A stretch of DNA of 34,974 bases from Candidatus Gastranaerophilales bacterium (GTDB lineage: Bacteria; Cyanobacteriota; Vampirovibrionia; Gastranaerophilales; Gastranaerophilaceae): contig CALUTD010000021.1 in assembly GCA_944323625.1 (NCBI GenBank), forward strand, positions 1 through 34,974. Reading direction: 5' to 3'. The position numbers and the translations under genes were made by a program. A model generated the notes under the pieces. The model made no database searches, was not told the DNA's origin, and worked only from the letters and a program-made list of their open reading frames with translations. Within the stretch, counting starts at the first letter, position 1; each line of letters opens with the position of its first letter. Shown here one piece after another: positions 19,120-26,596 of the stretch.

Positions 19120-19276
19120 CTCTTATACCCTATATTTTGTAATACATGTATTCATGAAAAATTTTTATTGAGTGAAATTTACATTTAAAACAAAATTTTT
19201 ACAAAAATTAACAATAAATCAATAATTAGATTAATAACAACTTGATTTTAAAACATGTTTTTAATAAACTAAAAAA

Positions 19277-19390
19277 GTAACCGTAGACCGCAGGGGGCTG
19301 TTATATATAAACAGGGGCCTTTTAAAAAGGAGAGTTCTTTGGTTTAGATGTAAAAGCCTTAAAACATAACCCCGCCGAGGATTAACAAAA
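19277..19390 (+). promoter_or_regulatory. Ribosomal protein L10 leader (autoregulatory RNA)
   Basis: The untranslated leader of rplJ holds GTAACCGTAGACCGCAGGGG near its start and CCCCGCCGAGGATTAAC at its end, matching my memory of the conserved parts of the L10(L12)4-binding RNA. CAGGGG pairs with CCCCG and the GCCGAGG side forms the kink-turn-like arm. In known cases the excess L10-L12 complex binds here and lowers rplJL expression. A weak promoter (TTGATT at 19242, TAAACT at 19265) lies upstream. Confidence 0.8.
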
Positions 19391-19438
19391 TAAAATTTAA
19401 GTCAATATTCAGATTGGTTTATATATGTTTGTTGAAGG

Positions 19439-19464
19439 ATTTACGGTTTGACGTAAATTTTTTT
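19439..19464 (+). terminator. Attenuator between the L10 leader and rplJ
   Basis: ATTTACG (19439-19445) pairs with CGTAAAT (19452-19458), followed by seven T, 44 nt before the rplJ start. Placed inside a leader just after the L10 site, it fits transcription attenuation. The stem is short and AT-rich, so strength is uncertain. Confidence 0.6.
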
Positions 19465-19507
19465 ATGTCTTATTTTAGGTCGATAAACAAAAACAAAGGA
19501 GCTGAAT

Positions 19508-20029
19508 ATGTCAACAAAAGCCTTTAAACAAGAAAAAATAGAAGCAATGAAAGAAAATTTTGCTAAGGCTAAAGTTGCCGTAGTAACTGAATACAGAGGT
19601 TTAACAGTAGAAGAAATTACAAATCTTCGCCGTTCACTTCAAAAAGAAAACAGTGATTACATGGTAACAAAAAATACTTTAGCAAAAGTAGCATCAAAAG
19701 GAACTCAATTTGAAGTTCTTGATGATGTATTAAAAGGACCTGTTGCTATTGCGTTCGGTTTCCACGATGAAGTTGCACCCGCTAAAATTTTAACAAAATT
19801 TGTAAAAGACGTTAAAAAAGGTGAAATTATTGCAGCAGCATTAGACGGCAAACTTTTAGACGCAAAAGAAACACAAGTTCTTGCAAGTCTTCCTTCAAAA
19901 GAAGAACTTTATGCAAAAATGCTTGGCAGTATCAATTCACCGGCTTCAGGTATCGTCGGTGCGCTTAATGCCGTTATGTCAGGCATGGCAAGGGCTATGG
20001 AACAAATAGCAAAACAAAAAGCTAATTAA
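19508..20029 (+). CDS. rplJ: 50S ribosomal protein L10
   Basis: L10 is the base of the ribosomal stalk and anchors L7/L12 dimers. The 173-residue length is normal. Seen: [33 protein letters not shown] and GPVAIAFG, with C-terminal helices for L12 binding. AAAGGAG lies 8 nt upstream of the ATG. rplK and rplA, often just before it, are not in the window. Confidence 0.98.
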   Translation: MSTKAFKQEKIEAMKENFAKAKVAVVTEYRGLTVEEITNLRRSLQKENSDYMVTKNTLAKVASKGTQFEVLDDVLKGPVAIAFGFHDEVAPAKILTKFVKDVKKGEIIAAALDGKLLDAKETQVLASLPSKEELYAKMLGSINSPASGIVGALNAVMSGMARAMEQIAKQKAN

Positions 20030-20079
20030 CAGATACCTATTATCAACAAGTAAAACAATACAACAAAAGGAGAAATAAA

Positions 20080-20451
20080 ATGAGCGTAGAATCTATTTTA
20101 GAATCAATTGAAAAATTAACATTAATTGAAGCAGCTGAATTAGTAAAAGCAATGGAAGAAAAATTTGGTGTTTCTGCCGCTGCTCCGGTTGCTGTTGCAG
20201 CAGTTGCCGCTGCTCCTGCTGAAGCTGCAGCTGAAGAAGTTTCAGAAGTTAATGTTATTTTAGCTTCTGCAGGCGGAAATAAAATTGCAGTTCTTAAAGA
20301 AGTAAGAGCTATTACAGGTCTTGGCTTAAAAGAAGCTAAAGATTTAGTTGATGCTGCACCTAAAGCAATTAAAGAAGGTGTTAAAAAAGAAGAAGCCGAA
20401 GCTATTAAAAAACAATTAGAAGCTGCAGGCGCTACTGTTGAAATCAAATAG
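20080..20451 (+). CDS. rplL: 50S ribosomal protein L7/L12
   Basis: The stalk protein that recruits translational GTPases. The 123 residues show the N-terminal dimerisation helix pair, an Ala-rich hinge (residues ~34-55), and the C-terminal domain with [20 protein letters not shown] and GATVEIK. AAAGGAG lies upstream. It closes the rplJL operon. Confidence 0.99.
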   Translation: MSVESILESIEKLTLIEAAELVKAMEEKFGVSAAAPVAVAAVAAAPAEAAAEEVSEVNVILASAGGNKIAVLKEVRAITGLGLKEAKDLVDAAPKAIKEGVKKEEAEAIKKQLEAAGATVEIK

Positions 20452-20471
20452 TTTTGATTTTAATAAAATGT

Positions 20472-20505
20472 AAAAGCAGAAGAATTAATTTCTTCTGCTT
20501 TTTAT
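20472..20505 (+). terminator. Terminator of rplJL
   Basis: AAAAGCAGAAGAA (20472-20484) pairs perfectly with TTCTTCTGCTTTT (20490-20502) and continues into more T, 20 nt past rplL. Confidence 0.9.
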
Positions 20506-20511
20506 TTTAAC

Positions 20512-20602
20512 CTAATCTAGTGTCGCCTTTGGCTCTGCTGTTCGTTTTGTAACAAAAAGTTACTCACACCCTTCGGGCTTATCGTAACTTTTTGCTCGGA
20601 CA
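20512..20602. repeat. GC-rich structured intergenic repeat, short copy
   Basis: A shorter relative of 16493-16800, starting CTAATCTAGTGTCGCC and going straight into TTTGGCTCTGCTGTTCG and the hairpin. The stem is 11 bp here (CAAAAAGTTAC at 20553-20563, GTAACTTTTTG at 20584-20594) with the same loop, CTCACACCCTTCGGGCTTATC less its last base. It sits directly behind the rplJL terminator. Confidence 0.7.
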
Positions 20603-20679
20603 AAATTCAAAAAAATATTTATTTATCTTTTTTATCGTGATATGATATAGAACTATAACCTCAAAAAAAGAGAGTAAAA

Positions 20680-21363
20680 ATGAAATATAAATCAAGATTA
20701 AATGAACCACATAATCTGCCGGGAACATTGGTATGTGTTGAAGGAATAGACGGCTCCGGTAAATCTACCCAGCTTGTAATTCTGCGTGATTGGCTAAAAT
20801 CCTTAAAACAGGATGTAATTTTTACCGAATGGAATTCCTCGGACTTAATTTCCCAAACTACAAAACTTGCAAAAAAGAAGAATTTACTTAGTCCTCGGAC
20901 ATTTTCACTTTTACATGCCGTTGATTTTGCGGACAGACTTGAACAAATAATTATACCGGCATTAAAAGCGGGTTTTATTGTTCTTGCAGACAGATATGTT
21001 TATACGGCATTTTCGCGTGATGTTGCACGAGGAGTAGACAGAGATTGGGTCAGAAAAGTTTACGGGTTTGCCGTTAAACCTGATTTAACCTTGTATTTCA
21101 GAGTCAGTGAAGAAGTTTCGCTGGAAAGAATATGTTCTAACCGTTCTCCCAAATTTTATGAAGCGGGTATGGATTTAAAAATCAGTAATGACCCTTATGA
21201 AAGTTACAAAATATTTCAAAAACGGGTCAACGACGAATATAAAAAGATGATAGACGAATACGGACTTATAGAAGTTGATGCAAATGAAAGCATACACAAA
21301 AAGCAGTTGTATTTCAGAGAAAAAGTAAAAGAAGTATTGGCACAAAAAGGAATAACATTATAA
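20680..21363 (+). CDS. tmk: Thymidylate kinase paralogue 1
   Basis: A P-loop kinase of the dTMP kinase family (dTMP to dTDP). The 227 residues have VCVEGIDGSGKST (P-loop, ~18-30), the DR(Y/H) substrate motif ADRYVYTAFSRD, and VDFADRLEQIIIPALKAG before it. The lid region has RICSNRSPKFYEAGMDL, shorter and less Arg-rich than in well-studied enzymes. It is followed with no gap by a second, clearly related copy, so the pair arose by tandem duplication. GAGAG is the only Shine-Dalgarno-like sequence. Which copy is the true dTMP kinase cannot be decided here. Confidence 0.85.
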   Translation: MKYKSRLNEPHNLPGTLVCVEGIDGSGKSTQLVILRDWLKSLKQDVIFTEWNSSDLISQTTKLAKKKNLLSPRTFSLLHAVDFADRLEQIIIPALKAGFIVLADRYVYTAFSRDVARGVDRDWVRKVYGFAVKPDLTLYFRVSEEVSLERICSNRSPKFYEAGMDLKISNDPYESYKIFQKRVNDEYKKMIDEYGLIEVDANESIHKKQLYFREKVKEVLAQKGITL

Positions 21364-22023
21364 ATGGCTCAATATAAATCAAAACATGGATATGAAGGAT
21401 TACTCATAGTAATTGAGGGTACGGACGGCTCAGGTAAATCTACCCAAATAAGCCGTCTGAAACGCTGGATAGAAGACCAATCATACGGAGTTATGGTTAG
21501 TGAATGGAAAACTTCTATGTTTATAGCCGATGCCATTAATGATGCAAAAGAAAGAAATTTATTGAATGCTACAACTTTTAGTCTGCTGTATGCGGCCGAT
21601 TTCGCTGACAGACTTGAAAATATTATATTACCGGCTTTAAAAGCAGGTTTTGTTGTTATACTCGACCGTTACGTATATACTGCTTATGCCCGTGATAAAG
21701 TTAGAGGGCATGATATAGAATGGTTAAAAAATTTATATGATTATGCACCTGAGCCGGATATGGTATTTTATTTAGATGTACCTGTTGAAATCTTGCTAAA
21801 ACGAATTATAGGTACAACAGGGCTTGATTATTGGGAATCAGGACGTGATATAGGGCTTAGCAGAGATTTTTATAAAAGTTTTCAAATATATCAAGGTAAG
21901 TGTCTTGAAGAATATCATAAAATGATTGATGAATACGGTTTTATTTCTTTAGACGGAACGCTTAACGAAAAAGATATTCACAAAAAAATAGTTAATGAAG
22001 TAAAAAAATTGCTTGACGTTTAG
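21364..22023 (+). CDS. tmk: Thymidylate kinase paralogue 2
   Basis: The 219-residue product starts on the base after the stop of paralogue 1 (TAA-ATG). It has IEGTDGSGKSTQISRLKRW, AADFADRLENIILPALKAG and LDRYVYTAYARD, and its lid segment GTTGLDYWESGRDIG resembles that of its neighbour. The common FYKSFQIYQ(G/K)...EYHKMIDEYG end matches the first copy's SYKIFQKRVNDEYKKMIDEYG. The zero-gap arrangement suggests equal, coupled synthesis, as for a heterodimer; that is inference. Confidence 0.85.
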   Translation: MAQYKSKHGYEGLLIVIEGTDGSGKSTQISRLKRWIEDQSYGVMVSEWKTSMFIADAINDAKERNLLNATTFSLLYAADFADRLENIILPALKAGFVVILDRYVYTAYARDKVRGHDIEWLKNLYDYAPEPDMVFYLDVPVEILLKRIIGTTGLDYWESGRDIGLSRDFYKSFQIYQGKCLEEYHKMIDEYGFISLDGTLNEKDIHKKIVNEVKKLLDV

Positions 22024-22230
22024 ATATTAATATTTGTATTTTCGTTTAGATTTCAAAATTCGCAAAATAAATGCGACGTAACGCCGCATAAGTCAAGAAA
22101 GGAATGGTTAGACTATTAATTTATTTGTATTATTACACAGAATTACATACTACGCAAATTTATGAATATTTGTTAATAATTTTTAACATTTTAATTATAA
22201 TGATAAGCTTTTATCAAGAGGTAGTTTTTT

Positions 22231-23040
22231 ATGAAAATAGGCATTATAAGTTTAGGTTTAATCGGAGGCTCTTTATTTAAAGCGCTTTGCGCTAACTTTG
22301 ATACAATATATGCCGTAACCCGCAATAAAGAAACCATTCAAAAGGCAAAGTCTTATTCTCCAAATATATCCGATAATCTTAATACGCTTTCTGAATGTGA
22401 TATGGTTTTTGCGGCATGCCCGATTAACAAAACTCTTGAAATTCTAGATAAACTGGAGAATATTGTTTCAAAGGATTGTATAGTGCTTGATTGCGCCAGC
22501 GTGAAAGAATTTGTAATGAAAAAAGAACGCCCATATAAATTTATAGGTTCACATCCGATGGCAGGTACGGAATTCAGCGGATTCGATGCTTCTTTTAAAG
22601 AACTTTTTCAAGGAGCAAAATGGGTTTTGACTCCCGCAGAAAATATTTCGGATGAAGATATAAAAAAAGTACAAACAATAATTACAATGACAGGTGCAGA
22701 AACTATTATTACAAATGCAAAAGAACATGACTACGCTGCGGCTTTAATCAGTCACATGCCACTTTTGGTATCTGAAGCAATATTCAAATGCGTCTCTGAT
22801 AATAACCTTGCCTTAAAGCTTGCTTCTTCAGGATTTAGGGATATGACAAGACTTGCAATGTCAAACCTTGAAATGGCGCAGGATATGAATACTTTTAATT
22901 CCGTTAATATTCAAAAAGCTTTAGATAAATTAGTCAATGAAATAAATTTTTTAAAAAATACTAAAGATTTAAAAATTTTTGCCGATATTAAAAATACACG
23001 GTCGAGCATGTACTCAAGTGAAGGGAAAAATATTTTCTAG
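22231..23040 (+). CDS. tyrA: Prephenate dehydrogenase
   Basis: The enzyme oxidises and decarboxylates prephenate (or arogenate) on the way to tyrosine. The 269-residue protein starts with the NAD(P)-binding fold IGIISLGLIGGSLFKAL and has GSHPMAGTEFSGFDAS and the catalytic region LISHMPLLVSEAI. No chorismate mutase or ACT domain is fused, so it is the minimal form. Prephenate versus arogenate preference cannot be read from the sequence. AGAGG lies upstream and TATAAT at 22196-22201. The 207 bp before it hold no gene. Confidence 0.92.
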   Translation: MKIGIISLGLIGGSLFKALCANFDTIYAVTRNKETIQKAKSYSPNISDNLNTLSECDMVFAACPINKTLEILDKLENIVSKDCIVLDCASVKEFVMKKERPYKFIGSHPMAGTEFSGFDASFKELFQGAKWVLTPAENISDEDIKKVQTIITMTGAETIITNAKEHDYAAALISHMPLLVSEAIFKCVSDNNLALKLASSGFRDMTRLAMSNLEMAQDMNTFNSVNIQKALDKLVNEINFLKNTKDLKIFADIKNTRSSMYSSEGKNIF

Positions 23041-23374
23041 TATCATCTTTTTATAATACGAATAATTGTTATTACATAATTTATTCTGCTTTTTGCTTTT
23101 TAAATTATTACAATAACAAAAAACCGATGTCTTATAAAGCTATCGGTTAAGTTCACTATATATCAGAGAGAGGAAACAGGGAAAAGGGAATACTTATTTT
23201 TTGTCTAATACTTTTTTTCCTCTACATTATTAATGCCACATGTTTATTTTTTATTATCGTGTACTTTTTACACTTTTAACATTTTGTTACATAAAATTTT
23301 AAAAGCATTGTTATTATTGAAATTGTAATTTTAAAAATAAGAATAAATCTTATTATTTTTATTTATATTTATTA
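23041..23374. other. AT-rich intergenic region, possible minus-strand terminator
   Basis: No gene is visible. AACCGAT (23122-23128) pairs with ATCGGTT (23142-23148); on the minus strand the stem is followed by TTTTTTGTT, so it would stop transcripts running left from the transposase at 23422. Between 23150 and 23374 nothing else is recognised apart from an A/G-rich stretch (23160-23190). Confidence 0.5.
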
Positions 23375-23407
23375 GTAGGATGCGGTAAATCTTTGATTTA
23401 CCGCATC
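23375..23407 (+). repeat. REP hairpin, left of the REP-associated transposase
   Basis: GTAG (23375-23378) precedes a perfect 13-bp hairpin, GATGCGGTAAATC (23379-23391) and GATTTACCGCATC (23395-23407), with a 3-nt loop. A GTAG foot before a hairpin is the known layout of REP elements recognised by RAYT transposases. It lies 15 bp from the transposase stop. Confidence 0.85.
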
Positions 23408-23421
23408 AAAAACTAATTAAA

Positions 23422-23958
23422 TTATTCACAATCCAAATCCGCAATTTTATATTTATCTTCAAAATTACACCAATTTATTTCATAAAATCCATTTTTAACA
23501 AAATTATCAAACGTTGAATATTTCCAATCTTTTGGCATTATTTGATAATGTTTCATAGGATTATAATGAATATAATCTATGTGGCGATATAGATCTTCTT
23601 CCGCCCTGATTGTGTGTTCCCAAAAACGTCTTTGCCAAACATCACGTTCTTTGCGATTAATGTTACTTTCACTTAGTTTATAATCTTCAATGCTATTAAT
23701 ATCAAATTTTTTAGAAAATGTCCGTTTTATCAATAAAATTATTTTTGAATATTCATTAATGTTGTCAGGCTTTATCAGTAAATGTACGTGATCTTTCATT
23801 ACACAAATTGCATAAATTTTAAAGTTATAATATTTGTGTGCATTCAGGATAGAAAGCTTTAATAATTCAATATTTTTAATTAAAATATTACGTCTTTTGC
23901 TTGTAACAATAGTTATAAAAACTATACTATTGGGAATATATAATCTTTTATAATCCAT
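23422..23958 (-). CDS. REP-associated tyrosine transposase (RAYT, Y1 HUH family)
   Basis: The 178-residue product belongs to the IS200-like/TnpA-REP group: SIVFITIVTSKRRNIL, the HUH metal site DHVHLLIKP, RRFWEHTIRAEEDLYRHIDYIHYNP with the catalytic Tyr in this segment, and the KHYQ...DWKYS end. Such single-strand endonucleases cut beside REP hairpins and are thought to spread them, the gene itself usually staying put. Here it is bracketed by two hairpins in inverted orientation, which strongly supports the call over plain IS200. No Shine-Dalgarno precedes the ATG. TAAAAT (23970-23965) with an extended TGC lies 6 nt upstream, so the mRNA may be leaderless. Confidence 0.92.
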   Translation of the reverse strand: MDYKRLYIPNSIVFITIVTSKRRNILIKNIELLKLSILNAHKYYNFKIYAICVMKDHVHLLIKPDNINEYSKIILLIKRTFSKKFDINSIEDYKLSESNINRKERDVWQRRFWEHTIRAEEDLYRHIDYIHYNPMKHYQIMPKDWKYSTFDNFVKNGFYEINWCNFEDKYKIADLDCE

Positions 23959-23983
23959 AAATGTATTTTAGCATACATTAAAT

Positions 23984-24016
23984 GATGCGGTAAATCAGAG
24001 ATTTACCACATCCTAC
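23984..24016 (-). repeat. REP hairpin, right of the REP-associated transposase (inverted)
   Basis: On the minus strand this reads GTAG (24016-24013), GATGTGGTAAATC, a 3-nt loop, GATTTACCGCATC. It is the mirror of the left element, with one C-to-T change in the first arm. It ends 25 bp before the transposase start. Confidence 0.85.
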
Positions 24017-24379
24017 AACTCTGAATGCGAAGAAGATGAAAACGGGTTATTAACTATCGATTGTTACAGGCAGCCATCTAAAGAATTTAGTTTTAATGAT
24101 TTAGGCATAGATGAAAACAAACTTTTTAAAAAAATAAAAGCTATTAAAGGTAAGGCAAATTTTGAAAATTCAAATATAACATCTCTTGGAAATTTACAAT
24201 CCATTGGCAGTGATGCAAATTTTGAAGGAACCAATATAACAAATCTTTCCGAATTAAAATTTATTGGTCGTGATGCAAATTTTAAATCAACATTAATAGA
24301 TAGTAGCAAATACAAACCCATTGCCATTGGCGGAGAAATTTACTCCGATGAACATAGCAATTGGTGGTTGAGTGAATAA
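24017..24379 (+). pseudogene. Headless repeat-protein remnant next to the REP element
   Basis: The frame is open from 23972 through the REP hairpin to a TAA at 24377-24379 but has no ATG, GTG or TTG start. From about 24020 it looks protein-like: NSECEEDENGLLTIDCYRQP, then two and a half 20-residue repeats (KGKANFENSNITSLGNLQSI, GSDANFEGTNITNLSELKFI, GRDANF...) with a leucine-rich flavour, and the end GGEIYSDEHSNWWLSE. It is the C-terminus of a gene whose front is gone, probably replaced when the transposase/REP unit arrived. The front was not found left of the transposase. Function unknown. Confidence 0.65.
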
Positions 24380-24395
24380 AAATAAGAAACTTAAA

Positions 24396-24425
24396 GGCAG
24401 GAAATACCCTTCCTGCCTTCCTTTT
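24396..24425. terminator. Terminator after the repeat-protein remnant
   Basis: GGCAGGAA (24396-24403) pairs with TTCCTGCC (24410-24417), followed by TTCCTTTTT on the plus strand. It lies between convergent genes and may act in both directions, though the T run is weaker on the minus strand. Confidence 0.75.
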
Positions 24426-24448
24426 TACTCCAAACTGTTTGATTTAAT

Positions 24449-25603
24449 TTATGCTGCAAACGGATTTGTTGAAGTTTGTGTTGCTCCTTGAGCTTCTTCT
24501 TCAAGTTCCGCCAAAATTTCTTGTATTTCTTTTGAATCTTCAGTTATTACTCCATCATCAGCCGCATCAGCCGCAACTTTTTCTTCTGCTGCTTTTTTGA
24601 TTTCGTCTAACGACTCATTATTTTTAGAAAGCTCTTGTGCTTGCTGTTCTTCTTGTTGCTCTTTTGCTATTTCTCTTTCGGATTTACCTGTAATACCTTT
24701 TGTTACTTTACCCATTACGAAAGAACCAAGCATACCGCCTACAAAACCTGCCGCAGCCCCGATAACTGTTCCGACACCCGGGAATAATGCCGTACCTATT
24801 GCCGTGCCTATTGCTGTACCTGCAGCTTCACCTGCTACAAATCCGACTGTATCACCTGCAACTTTTACGGCAGATTTACCAAGCTGTTTCATCCCTTTTT
24901 CTTTACCAAGTTCTTTAAATGTAGGTACAACTTCGGTAAACAGTTCGGCCAAACCGCTAAATACTACCATAATTCCGGCACCGCTGGATTTTAAATATTT
25001 ACCGATTTTACCAAATTTTCCGGCTGCTTTTCCTGCTTGCTGTGCTGTTTTTAATGCCGTTTTTTCTCCAATTGCTTTTTCTGCCAATTTTGTTGATTTA
25101 TTTAGCGCTTTTGCAGCTTTACCTGTTAATTTTTCAGTCGGTTTTTTCGCCAATTTTTCGGCAATATTTGCATATTTATTACTTGCTTTTATAGCTTTTG
25201 TTTCCGCTTTTGCTATTCTTCTTAATTCAGAATAAGATAATCTTGACTCATTTGAAGTTGAAATAAAGTTCAAAATTCTTTTGCCCAAACTTCCTTCACC
25301 TTTCAAAATTTGTTTTAACGCCATTCTGTTATTTTGTCCTAAGGTATTCATTGAATCCTTTACAAATTCTGAGCCATTTTTCTTAAGTGATAGATTTCTT
25401 TTTATAAAGTTTAGAAGTGGAATTCCTTCAAATACTGCTACACTGCCCATCGCACTTTTTGTAGTACTTGTAAACGTATCCGGAACTTCTTTTAAAGCTT
25501 CACCATTTACATATTTTATAAGTTTTTTTGTATTTGAAGGTTTTACATTACCCGTTTGTACTGTTTTACTAATATTATTTACATTTTGTACTGCGTTTGA
25601 CAT
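24449..25603 (-). CDS. Glycine-zipper, Lys/Ala-rich protein of unknown function
   Basis: I do not recognise the family. The 384-residue product has no signal peptide. Residues ~120-205 are Lys/Ala-rich helix (KLAKKPTEKLTGKAAKALNK and similar), followed by a short hydrophobic stretch (GIMVVFSGLAELF, ~210-222). A glycine-zipper region at ~250-298 (GTAIGTAIGTALFPGVGTVI, then GAAAGFVGGMLGSFVMG) could insert in a membrane as a hairpin. An acidic, Gln/Glu-rich tail follows (QQEEQQAQE; ILAELEEEAQG). The start at MSNAV is chosen because CAGG precedes it; an ATG at 25633 adds ten unlikely residues. Membrane disruption or an effector role is a guess. It is transcribed away from the pur operon. Confidence 0.7.
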   Translation of the reverse strand: MSNAVQNVNNISKTVQTGNVKPSNTKKLIKYVNGEALKEVPDTFTSTTKSAMGSVAVFEGIPLLNFIKRNLSLKKNGSEFVKDSMNTLGQNNRMALKQILKGEGSLGKRILNFISTSNESRLSYSELRRIAKAETKAIKASNKYANIAEKLAKKPTEKLTGKAAKALNKSTKLAEKAIGEKTALKTAQQAGKAAGKFGKIGKYLKSSGAGIMVVFSGLAELFTEVVPTFKELGKEKGMKQLGKSAVKVAGDTVGFVAGEAAGTAIGTAIGTALFPGVGTVIGAAAGFVGGMLGSFVMGKVTKGITGKSEREIAKEQQEEQQAQELSKNNESLDEIKKAAEEKVAADAADDGVITEDSKEIQEILAELEEEAQGATQTSTNPFAA

Positions 25604-25679
25604 AAAATATACCTGTAATCCTTTTCCACACATGTATATAAAGTATTTTTATTTTTAAAAATTTACATAATATTTAAAT

Positions 25680-25708
25680 TTGTTAAGAGGTTGTTAACAT
25701 GGTAAAAT
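25680..25708 (+). promoter_or_regulatory. Promoter of the pur operon with an overlapping palindrome
   Basis: TTGTTA (25680-25685), a 17-bp spacer and TAAAAT (25703-25708) with an extended TGG just before it. GTTAA (25682-25686) and TTAAC (25694-25698) form an inverted repeat over the -35 and spacer, a possible operator. The start of transcription would be ~13 nt before purS, and no PurR box or purine riboswitch is seen. Confidence 0.6.
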
Positions 25709-25727
25709 TTAGTCGGGAAATTTTATT

Positions 25728-25982
25728 ATGAAATATTATGCAGAAATAAAAGTAACATTAAAAGACGGAATTAAGGACCCACAGGGACTTGCCGCAGAAA
25801 CAGTTTTAAAAAGAACCGGAATAAATGAATCTGCATCTATAAGAGCAGGTAAATTTTTTGAAATAGAACTTGAAGCAGCAAAAAAGGAAGAAGCACTCGA
25901 GAATATACAAACAATTTGCGAAGAAGTTCTTTCAAATCCCTGCCTTGAAAAATATGAAATTTTAAAGGTTAAACAAGTATGA
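25728..25982 (+). CDS. purS: FGAM synthase subunit PurS
   Basis: The small subunit of the three-part formylglycinamidine ribonucleotide synthase (PurS-PurQ-PurL). At 84 residues it is normal. Seen: KYYAEIKVTLKDGIKDPQG, VLKRTGINESASIRAGKFFEI and the end CEEVLSNPCLEKYEI. It heads the operon and overlaps purQ by four bases (ATGA). Confidence 0.96.
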   Translation: MKYYAEIKVTLKDGIKDPQGLAAETVLKRTGINESASIRAGKFFEIELEAAKKEEALENIQTICEEVLSNPCLEKYEILKVKQV

Positions 25983-26596
25983 AAGCGGGAATTATAGTTT
26001 TTCCCGGCACAAATTGCGACCGTGATACTTTTGAGGCATGCAGTTTTTTTGGTTGGGAATGCCGTTATATTTGGCATAATGAAACCGATTTAAACAATCT
26101 TGACGCAATATTTCTGCCCGGAGGTTTTTCATACGGTGACTACATTTGTTCGGGCCGATTAGCAAAATTCAGCCCAATAATTCAAGAGGTCAAAAATTTT
26201 ATAAAAAGGAAACAGGGAATTATAATAGGAATATGTAACGGATTTCAAATTTTATGCGAAACAAAGCTTCTTCCGGGAGTACTTACAACTAACATAAATA
26301 ACAAATTTATATGTGATGATACTGTTCTAACTTTTCAAAACACAGAAATAACCCTCCCGATAGCTCACAAAGAAGGACGATATATAGCTCCCAAAGGCAA
26401 AAATCTTTGTAATATGATGTTTCTGCAATATAAGAATAATCCTAACGGTTCAGACTATGATATTGCCGGTTTATATGACAGAGAAAACAAAATACTTGCA
26501 ATGATGCCGCACCCTGAAAGAGCCGTATTTAAAGAAACAGGACTAACAGACGGAAGAAAAATTTTTGAATTTATTCAAAAGGAGCTTAACAAATGA
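25979..26596 (+). CDS. purQ: FGAM synthase glutaminase subunit PurQ
   Basis: The class I glutamine amidotransferase that feeds ammonia to PurL. The 205-residue protein has GIIVFPGTNCDRDTFEAC, FLPGGFSYGDYICSG, the nucleophile Cys in GICNGFQIL, and the His/Glu of MMPHPERAVF. It overlaps purS and purL by four bases each, which suggests coupled translation of the three subunits. Confidence 0.97.
   Translation: MKAGIIVFPGTNCDRDTFEACSFFGWECRYIWHNETDLNNLDAIFLPGGFSYGDYICSGRLAKFSPIIQEVKNFIKRKQGIIIGICNGFQILCETKLLPGVLTTNINNKFICDDTVLTFQNTEITLPIAHKEGRYIAPKGKNLCNMMFLQYKNNPNGSDYDIAGLYDRENKILAMMPHPERAVFKETGLTDGRKIFEFIQKELNK

Noticed and set aside
23422-23958. IS200/IS605 element
   Set aside because: The protein fits the TnpA-REP branch, there is no TnpB, and the flanking hairpins are REP-like in mirror orientation with GTAG feet.
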